The notes under the pieces: model-generated | The model's input: only the letters and a program-made list of their open reading frames with translations | Databases searched by the model: none | What the model was told of the DNA's origin: nothing | Part shown: piece after piece, positions 4,841 to 10,193 of the stretch | Numbering within the stretch: position 1 is the first letter of the stretch | Layout of the letters: each line of letters starts with the position of its first letter | Assembly (NCBI GenBank): GCA_020446285.1 | Contig: JAGREZ010000107.1 | Coordinates: 1 to 10,193, forward strand | Source of the DNA: Geminicoccaceae bacterium | Lineage (GTDB): Bacteria > Pseudomonadota > Alphaproteobacteria > Geminicoccales > Geminicoccaceae | DNA length: 10,193 bases | Direction: 5' to 3' | Made by a program: the position numbers and the translations under genes

Positions 4841-7804
4841 ATGGTTGAATCGAGGCTCAAGCTGCAACCGGTCCTGCTTCCTCCCCTCCCCGAATCCGAC
4901 AACGAGACGCAGGACCGTGCCGCCAAATGGCACGCGGCCGCGGCGCGCATCGTCGACGAGCAACGGCGCGAGCGAACGGGCAGATTGCCGGACGACCCGC
5001 GCATCGGCAAGTTCCTTCGCGGGATCTGGGCTGGAAGCACTTTCCTCAGCGACGGACTGCAAGCCGTTCCGTCGCTGCTTCTCGACTATATCGACCGTGG
5101 TCCGGACGCCCTGATCGAGGAGATCCTCGATATCTCGGCGGCAGAGGGTGAACAGGACCGTTCGAAACTGATGAGCCGGCTCCGGCTCATGCGGCGGGAT
5201 GCGGCCATCGTCATCGCCCTCGCCGATCTCGAGGGTCTGTGGTCACTCGACCGGGTTACCTCGCATCTCACGCAGCTTGCCGATCTTGCAACCAAGGCCG
5301 CGACCGATCACCTGATCGAGGAGGCTGCGAGGCGCGGCGAGCTGGATCTGCCCGACGGACCCGCGAAGAGCGGGATCATCGTTCTGGCCATGGGCAAGCA
5401 TGGCGCGCGCGAGCTCAATTATTCAAGCGACATCGATCTCATCGTCCTCTTCGACGGCCGGACAATCCGCTACACCGGCCGCGAGACGCCTATGGCCTGT
5501 GCCGTCAAGATAACCCGGGCGTTGCAGTATATCCTCGAACACAAGACCCGCGACGGATACGTCTTCCGCACCGATCTCCGGCTTCGCCCACATCTGCCGG
5601 GGCATCCGCTCGCTCTTTCGGTCGATGATGCCGAGATCTATTTCGAAAGGCACGGGCAGAACTGGGAGCGGGCTGCGTTCATCAAGGCGCGGGCGGTGGC
5701 GGGCGATATCGCCGCGGGTGAAGGTTTTCTCAAACGCACGCAGCCCTTCATCTGGCGCAAACATCTCGATTTTGCCGCCATCCGCGACATTCACGCGATC
5801 AAGCGACAGATCAACGCGCATCACGGTTTCGGTTCGATCGGCGTCGCCGGCCACGATCTCAAGGTCGGGCGAGGCGGCATTCGCGAGATCGAGTTCTTCG
5901 CCCAGACCCAGCAGCTCATCCTCGGCGGCCACCATCGCGCCCTTCGCGGCAGACGGACGCTGGATACCCTCGAACGACTGGCCGAAGACAAGTGGATCGA
6001 TGCCGAGACGGCAAAGGAACTCACCGACGCCTATATCGTTCTGCGCTCTCTCGAACACCGCCTGCAGATGGTCGCGGACCGCCAGACCCAGCAATTGCCG
6101 GGAAGAGAACGCGAACTCGCTCGATTTGCCCGGTTCGCCGGCTTCGAGAGTATCGGAGAGCTCGAAACACGGGTGTCCACGATCCTGCGCATTGTGGAAC
6201 GGCATTATGGCGTTCTCTTCGAGAGCGAGGCGGATCTCGCCGCCGGCCGGCAACTGGTTTTCACCGGAACCGGAAACGATCCGGGCACTCTCGAAACGCT
6301 TCGCGAGATGGGATTCCGCGATCCGGAAACCGTGGCATCGACCATTCGCAACTGGCATCATGGCCACATCCGCGCGACCCGCAGCACCCGTGCGCGCGAG
6401 CTCCTGACCGAACTGACGCCGAGCATGCTCTCGGCCATGCAGCGCCAGCCGGATATCGACGAGGCGTTCCGTCTGTTCGATCTGTTCGTTTCGCGCCTCC
6501 CGGCGGGTGTTCAGCTCTTTTCCCTCATTCGCGCCAATCCGCGCCTGCTCGTTCTTCTCTGTGACATCATGGGGGCGGCGCCCCGGCTCGCGCGGCACCT
6601 CGCCAATGACACGAGCCTGTTCGAGGCCATGCTCGCTCCGGATTTCTTCGAGGGCCTGCCCGAAAGCGGCGAGCTCCGCGAAGAATTCGGCATACGACTC
6701 GGTGATGCACGTCATGTCGAGGAGGTCCTCGACATCGGCCGTCGCTGGGCCCACGGACGCCAGTTCCAGGCAGGTATTCACGCTCTGCTCGGCCTCGCCG
6801 ACGGCGAGAGCTCCAACGAGACCCACACGGTGATCGCCGAGGTTATCATCGATACACTGCTGCCACACGCCACCGAATGGCTGGCCGAGCAGCATGGTAT
6901 CATCGAAGGTGGCAGTTTCGTCATCATCGGTCTCGGCAAGCTCGGCTCCCGCGAACTCACGACCGGCTCCGATCTCGATCTCGTCTTCGTCTATGATGCC
7001 CCTGCGAACGCGCAATCGAACGGCGCGCGCCCCCTTCCTGCCGCCACCTATTTCGCCCGGCTTGGCCAGAGGCTGGTGTCGGCGATTTCCTCGCGTACGG
7101 CCGAGGGTCGCCTCTACGAGATCGACACACGCCTTCGCCCCTCCGGCAATGCCGGTCCCGTTGCATGCAGTCTTGCCAATTTCCGCGCCTATCAGGCGGA
7201 AACCGCGCAGACCTGGGAACGTCAGGCTCTGACCCGTGCTCGCGTCGTCGCCGGTTCGGGTTCGCTTTCCTCGGCGGTCGAGCAGGTGATCTGCCATACG
7301 CTCGAGAACCCGCGCAACCTGCCCGGACTGGAACGCGATGTCCGCCAGATGCGCGAACGGATCTTCAAGGAGCATGGCAATGAGGATCCCTGGAACCTGA
7401 AACATGCGCGCGGCGGCCTCGTCGAGGTGGAATTCATCGCCCAGTACCTGCAGCTGCGGCTGTTGCCCACACAGCCGCGGGCGCGCACCACCAGCATTCG
7501 AAGGATGATCGGCGAGGCGGCGCGGCATGGCCTGATCCCGGCAGGACAGGCGGAAGCGGCCTGTCGCGCCGTCCTTCTCCATCAGGCATTGCAAGCGGTT
7601 CTCAGACTCTCGACGGCGGCACGCCTCGAGCCGGAAAAGGCGCCCGCCGGCCTGCGCGAGGCACTCGTGCGGGCGGCCAACCGACAGCTCGACCTGCAGC
7701 TGCCGATCAACCAGTTCAACGCTCTCGAAGCACTCCTGATCGATACGCAAAGAGGTGTTCGCGAGCTCTTCGACGAATTGTGTCCACCCGAAAGCGCCGG
7801 ATGA
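4841..7804 (+). CDS. glnE: Glutamine synthetase adenylyltransferase / adenylyl-removing enzyme
   Basis: This 987-aa bifunctional enzyme adds AMP to, and removes it from, a tyrosine of glutamine synthetase, and so sets nitrogen assimilation in response to glutamine and PII status. The N-terminal adenylyl-removing half has its nucleotidyltransferase site in GKHGARELNYSSDIDL (185-200; Asp197 and Asp199 as metal ligands), then the VGRGGIREIEFFAQ helix region near 342-355. The C-terminal adenylylating half repeats the plan with GLGKLGSRELTTGSDLDL (697-714; Asp711 and Asp713), the RLRPSGNAGP segment and GGLVEVEFIAQYLQLR. Both halves keep their catalytic aspartates, so both activities are expected. 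Length fits alphaproteobacterial GlnE (E. coli is about 946 aa). The ATG at 4841 is the first possible start after an in-frame TGA at 4817, and its ribosome binding site is weak and held within a hairpin. The 3' end overlaps an ATG of the next frame (ATGA at 7801), and bcp follows within 26 nt, so glnE, bcp and the methyltransferase probably share a transcript. Confidence 0.97.
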   Translation: MVESRLKLQPVLLPPLPESDNETQDRAAKWHAAAARIVDEQRRERTGRLPDDPRIGKFLRGIWAGSTFLSDGLQAVPSLLLDYIDRGPDALIEEILDISAAEGEQDRSKLMSRLRLMRRDAAIVIALADLEGLWSLDRVTSHLTQLADLATKAATDHLIEEAARRGELDLPDGPAKSGIIVLAMGKHGARELNYSSDIDLIVLFDGRTIRYTGRETPMACAVKITRALQYILEHKTRDGYVFRTDLRLRPHLPGHPLALSVDDAEIYFERHGQNWERAAFIKARAVAGDIAAGEGFLKRTQPFIWRKHLDFAAIRDIHAIKRQINAHHGFGSIGVAGHDLKVGRGGIREIEFFAQTQQLILGGHHRALRGRRTLDTLERLAEDKWIDAETAKELTDAYIVLRSLEHRLQMVADRQTQQLPGRERELARFARFAGFESIGELETRVSTILRIVERHYGVLFESEADLAAGRQLVFTGTGNDPGTLETLREMGFRDPETVASTIRNWHHGHIRATRSTRARELLTELTPSMLSAMQRQPDIDEAFRLFDLFVSRLPAGVQLFSLIRANPRLLVLLCDIMGAAPRLARHLANDTSLFEAMLAPDFFEGLPESGELREEFGIRLGDARHVEEVLDIGRRWAHGRQFQAGIHALLGLADGESSNETHTVIAEVIIDTLLPHATEWLAEQHGIIEGGSFVIIGLGKLGSRELTTGSDLDLVFVYDAPANAQSNGARPLPAATYFARLGQRLVSAISSRTAEGRLYEIDTRLRPSGNAGPVACSLANFRAYQAETAQTWERQALTRARVVAGSGSLSSAVEQVICHTLENPRNLPGLERDVRQMRERIFKEHGNEDPWNLKHARGGLVEVEFIAQYLQLRLLPTQPRARTTSIRRMIGEAARHGLIPAGQAEAACRAVLLHQALQAVLRLSTAARLEPEKAPAGLREALVRAANRQLDLQLPINQFNALEALLIDTQRGVRELFDELCPPESAG

Positions 7805-7815
7805 ACGGCCAGACC

Positions 7816-7821
7816 AGGAGG
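7816..7821 (+). promoter_or_regulatory. Ribosome binding site that fixes the bcp start
   Basis: A full AGGAGG lies 9 nt upstream of the ATG at 7831. Two earlier in-frame starts exist, GTG at 7780 and ATG at 7801 (overlapping the glnE stop), but neither has such a site, and they would add residues that do not resemble the family. Confidence 0.85.
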
Positions 7822-7830
7822 AATCCCCTC

Positions 7831-8301
7831 ATGACTATCGGCGAAGGCGACAGCCTGCCCGATTTCACCCTGCCGACCGATGATCGCGGCGAGATCGGCA
7901 AGGCGAACCTTGCCGGCAAACCGTTCGTCCTCTTTCTCTATCCCAAGGACGACACGCCCGGCTGCACCACCGAGAGCATTGGCTTCACCGGGCGGCTCGC
8001 CGATTTCCGCAAGCTCGGCGTCGATGTCATCGGCCTGTCCAAGGACGACTTGAAGAAACACGCGAAGTTCCGTGAAAAGCACGCGCTCGAAGTGACGCTC
8101 GCCTCCGATGTCGAGGGAGACTTCATCGAGGCGCTCGGTTCCTGGGTCGAGAAGAGCATGTACGGAAAGGCCTATATGGGCATTGACCGCTCGACCTTCC
8201 TTGTCGATGCCGATGGCCAGGTCGTGCGTGTCTGGCGCAAGGTGAAGGTTCCGGGCCATGTCGACGAGGTTCTGGAGGCGGCCCGGGTCCATGTTTCGTG
8301 A
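7831..8301 (+). CDS. bcp: Peroxiredoxin of the Bcp/PrxQ type, single cysteine
   Basis: This 156-aa thiol peroxidase reduces hydrogen peroxide and organic hydroperoxides in the cytosol, being recycled by thioredoxin or another thiol. The thioredoxin-like fold is recognisable from LPDFTLPTDDRGE, FVLFLYPKDDTPGCTTES with peroxidatic Cys45, VIGLSKDD, the YGKAYMGIDRSTFLVDADG block at 111-129, and the C-terminal helix. Cys45 lies in the standard T/P-x-x-C context. E. coli Bcp has a resolving cysteine five residues later; here that position (50) is Ile, and no other cysteine occurs in the protein. It must therefore act as a 1-Cys enzyme resolved by an external thiol. It lies 26 nt after glnE, and its TGA overlaps the GTG of the methyltransferase gene by four bases, which implies co-translation. 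Confidence 0.94.
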   Translation: MTIGEGDSLPDFTLPTDDRGEIGKANLAGKPFVLFLYPKDDTPGCTTESIGFTGRLADFRKLGVDVIGLSKDDLKKHAKFREKHALEVTLASDVEGDFIEALGSWVEKSMYGKAYMGIDRSTFLVDADGQVVRVWRKVKVPGHVDEVLEAARVHVS

Positions 8302-8972
8302 CCGGTCGAAGCCTCAGGCTGGATGACAGGTTGCATCGCTATGTCATCGAGTCCGGTCTGAACGAACATCCCGAACTTCGACGTCTGCGCCAGCGCACGG
8401 CCGAACTCGCCGATGGTGACATGCAGAGCTCACCCGAACAGATGCAGCTGGTAAGTCTCCTGCTCCGCCTGACCGGTGCGCGGCGGGTGCTGGAGATCGG
8501 TTGCTTCACAGGCTATGGCTCGCTTGCAATGGCGCTTGCCCTGTCGACGGACGGCAAGGTCGTCACGCTCGATGTGAACGGGGACTGGGCCGCGATCGGA
8601 CGCGAGCACTGGCGTGCCGCTGGTGTGGAAGAGCGTATCGAGCTGCGCCTCGGCCTCGCCCTTTCTTCCCTCGAGGCAATGGATGCGCGCGAACCGTTCG
8701 ATTTCGCCTATGTCGACGCCGACAAGAAGAGCTATGGTGACTATTTCGAACATGCGCTGCGGCTGGTGCGCGATGGCGGCATCATCGTTCTCGACAACAT
8801 GCTATGGAAGGGTGCGGTGGCGGATCCGGACAGCGATTCGCGTCAGGTGACGAGCATTCGCTCGGTCCAGCAGCGTATCCGCAACGATTCCGGACTGACA
8901 TCCTGTCTCGTGCCGGTGGGTGACGGCATCGTCATCGTCTGGAAGAAGGCTGACACTCCTTCCTCCGGATGA
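8298..8972 (+). CDS. SAM-dependent O-methyltransferase (COG4122, caffeoyl-CoA OMT-like)
   Basis: This 224-aa class I methyltransferase belongs to the cation-dependent O-methyltransferase family (Methyltransf_3). Motif I, VLEIGCFTGYGSLAMAL at 64-80, binds SAM; Asp92 in VTLDVN is the ribose-binding acid; FAYVDADKKSY (136-146) and LDNMLW (165-170) carry the Asp/Asn residues that usually bind the divalent metal; PVGDGIVIVWKK near the end is the family's last strand. No signal peptide is present. The start is GTG at 8298, which overlaps the bcp stop (GTGA), and the first residues (LRLDDRLHRYVIES) match the family start. Substrate is unknown; related bacterial proteins methylate catechol-like hydroxyl groups. 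It ends the glnE-bcp run, 14 nt before the 3' end of the convergent penicillin-binding protein gene, with no clear terminator hairpin in that gap. Confidence 0.92.
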   Translation: MTGRSLRLDDRLHRYVIESGLNEHPELRRLRQRTAELADGDMQSSPEQMQLVSLLLRLTGARRVLEIGCFTGYGSLAMALALSTDGKVVTLDVNGDWAAIGREHWRAAGVEERIELRLGLALSSLEAMDAREPFDFAYVDADKKSYGDYFEHALRLVRDGGIIVLDNMLWKGAVADPDSDSRQVTSIRSVQQRIRNDSGLTSCLVPVGDGIVIVWKKADTPSSG

Positions 8973-8986
8973 CGGGGCTGCCTGCG

Positions 8987-10193
8987 CTATCGTGTTGCTT
9001 CCTCGATCCGCTGCTCGATCCAGCCGAAAAGGAAATCGAGTCCGCGTTTTGCCAGTTGTGTGGAGAGATCGACGGGATCGTCTTCCGGGTTCGGCCGGGC
9101 CACGGGTCTTGGCGCTTGCGGAGCATCGCGCGGGACCGCACCCATCACATCACGCCAGATGAGTGCCGGCAGGTTTGCGCCTGAAATGCCGGCCATCGGT
9201 CTGTTGTCATCGCGGCCGACCCAGACCCCGGCTACATGATCGCCAGCATACCCGACGAACCACGCATCACGGGCATCGCTCGTCGTACCCGTCTTGCCGA
9301 ATGCCTCCCGGTCGGCGAGCGCCGCGACCTTGCCCGTGCCCCGGGTCACGACCGCGCGCAGCATCCGCTGCATGTCGGCGAGCTCGGGCGCGGAAATCAC
9401 CTGAACCTCGGCCGCGACATGTGCGTAGAGAAGATCCGCCGAGGCATCGGTCACCCGCGTGACCGAAAAGGCCGGGCGGCGGATGCCCCCGGACATGAAG
9501 GGAAGATAGGAAGCTGTGAGCTCGAGCGGCGTCACCTCCGAGGTGCCGAGGGCTATGGATGGCACCGCGCGCAGTTCGCTCTGGATACCGAGACGCCGTG
9601 CCTTCTCGATCACCCGATCGATTCCGGCATCCTCGCTCAACCGCACGGCGACCGTATTCAGCGACCGGGCAAAGGCATCTTCAAGCGTCACTTCGCCGAA
9701 ATACCGTTCGCCACTGTTCTTCGGTTCCCAGTTGTCGACCCGAACGGGCGCATCTTCGATCATCGAGTCGGCATGCCAACCCCTGTCGAGCGCCGCCAGA
9801 TAGACGAAGGGCTTGAACGCCGAGCCCGGTTGTCGATGACTGCTGGCGGCACGGTTGAACGGGTCACCGCGATAGCTTCTGCCACCGGCCATGGCACGAA
9901 TGCCGCCGTGGATGTCGATGAGCACGACCGCTGCCTGCAGCGAAGGATGGTCACCGAGGCGGGCCGAAACCGCACGCTCGACAATCGTCTGCATGCGCGG
10001 ATCGAGCGTCGTCGAGATGACCCAGTCATCTTCCGGCTTGCCCAGATGTTCCGTCAGGCCATCCAGCACGAAATCGACGAAATAGCCGCCGACATCTCCG
10101 CGGCCACGCGCGGGGACCTCGATCCGTTCCCGGGCAGCGGCCTCGGCGTCTTCCGCATCGATGGAACCGGTCTCGACCATGCTGTTGAGAACG
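8987..10193 (-). CDS. Class A (PBP1A-type) penicillin-binding protein, C-terminal part (5' end outside window)
   Basis: This is the C-terminal 401 residues of a bifunctional peptidoglycan synthase that polymerises and cross-links the cell wall on the outer face of the inner membrane. The gene enters from the right edge in an open frame (VLNS precedes the Met at 10180, an internal residue in the stretch that normally follows the transglycosylase domain). The transpeptidase domain is complete: nucleophile serine in GSAFK (Ser codon 9821-9823, Lys 9812-9814), the SLN motif in FARSLNTVAVRL, and KTGTTSD (Lys codon 9293-9295), followed by AWFVGYAGDHVAGVWVGRDDN and the substrate-cleft block GISGANLPALIWRDVM. 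The tail after about 350 is short and proline-rich, ending in FLFGWIEQRIEEATR. The N-terminal membrane anchor and glycosyltransferase domain are not visible, so PBP1A versus another class A subtype is judged from the transpeptidase part alone. It converges with the methyltransferase gene. Confidence 0.92.
   Translation of the reverse strand, partial: VLNSMVETGSIDAEDAEAAARERIEVPARGRGDVGGYFVDFVLDGLTEHLGKPEDDWVISTTLDPRMQTIVERAVSARLGDHPSLQAAVVLIDIHGGIRAMAGGRSYRGDPFNRAASSHRQPGSAFKPFVYLAALDRGWHADSMIEDAPVRVDNWEPKNSGERYFGEVTLEDAFARSLNTVAVRLSEDAGIDRVIEKARRLGIQSELRAVPSIALGTSEVTPLELTASYLPFMSGGIRRPAFSVTRVTDASADLLYAHVAAEVQVISAPELADMQRMLRAVVTRGTGKVAALADREAFGKTGTTSDARDAWFVGYAGDHVAGVWVGRDDNRPMAGISGANLPALIWRDVMGAVPRDAPQAPRPVARPNPEDDPVDLSTQLAKRGLDFLFGWIEQRIEEATR

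Noticed and set aside
4834..4848. A 4-codon upstream open frame (ATG CTC CAT GGT TGA) overlapping the glnE start
   Set aside because: The AGG is only one base from this ATG, too close for initiation, so it is probably fortuitous.
5423..7750. A 775-codon open frame antisense to glnE
   Set aside because: It is a shadow frame: GC-rich codon bias in glnE removes stops on the opposite strand. Its translation shows no recognisable family, while the sense strand encodes a complete GlnE with catalytic motifs.
7780..7830. Longer N-terminus for Bcp from GTG 7780 or ATG 7801
   Set aside because: The extra residues do not resemble Bcp proteins, and the AGGAGG at 7816-7821 serves the ATG at 7831.
1..10193. 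Mobile element, CRISPR array, defence or toxin-antitoxin system, tRNA or rRNA
   Set aside because: I found no transposase or integrase-like protein, no regular repeat-spacer pattern, no tRNA-like cloverleaf and no small paired genes. Every long stretch is accounted for by core metabolic genes.

Overview
The window is a GC-rich (roughly 60-65% by eye), densely packed stretch of bacterial chromosome. It most resembles an alphaproteobacterium. The support is the style of several proteins (TyrRS with a KMGKS loop, a small alpha/beta hydrolase with HPHP and GGTMNN motifs, a short CysE beside a NifS-like desulfurase, a two-domain GlnE of 987 aa), together with non-ATG starts and 4-nt stop/start overlaps. 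The taxon is inferred from protein style, not from a marker comparison.

Left part (1-2735). The window opens inside dhaK (dihydroxyacetone kinase subunit, C-terminal two thirds, + strand). It converges on a minus-strand pair, cysE (serine O-acetyltransferase) followed by a NifS/IscS-like cysteine desulfurase. The two are 8 nt apart and the desulfurase starts at a TTG without a clear ribosome binding site, so they look translationally coupled. One enzyme commits serine to cysteine synthesis and the other removes sulfur from cysteine for Fe-S clusters and other sulfur transfer. No suf or isc scaffold genes lie in the window. A 245-nt divergent control region separates cysE from the next gene.

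Middle (2736-4840). On the + strand lie a small alpha/beta hydrolase with an intact catalytic triad and unknown substrate, a possible terminator, and tyrS (tyrosyl-tRNA synthetase). The tyrS-glnE gap of 88 nt carries a perfect 15-bp inverted repeat. Its right arm contains the only Shine-Dalgarno-like bases of glnE, and an upstream segment can pair alternatively with its left arm.

Right part (4841-10193). glnE (glutamine synthetase adenylyltransferase/adenylyl-removing enzyme), a Bcp-type peroxiredoxin with a single cysteine, and a SAM-dependent O-methyltransferase form a tight + strand run with short or overlapping junctions. They converge on the C-terminal part of a class A (PBP1A-type) penicillin-binding protein on the minus strand, which runs off the right edge.

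Overall this is ordinary core-genome housekeeping content: central carbon, sulfur, translation, nitrogen control, peroxide defence and cell wall. I see no mobile element, CRISPR array, tRNA, rRNA, toxin-antitoxin pair or defence island, and no convincing new system. The items most worth a second look are the hairpin over the glnE start, the single-cysteine peroxiredoxin, the coupled cysE-desulfurase pair and the missing C-terminal Ile of CysE.
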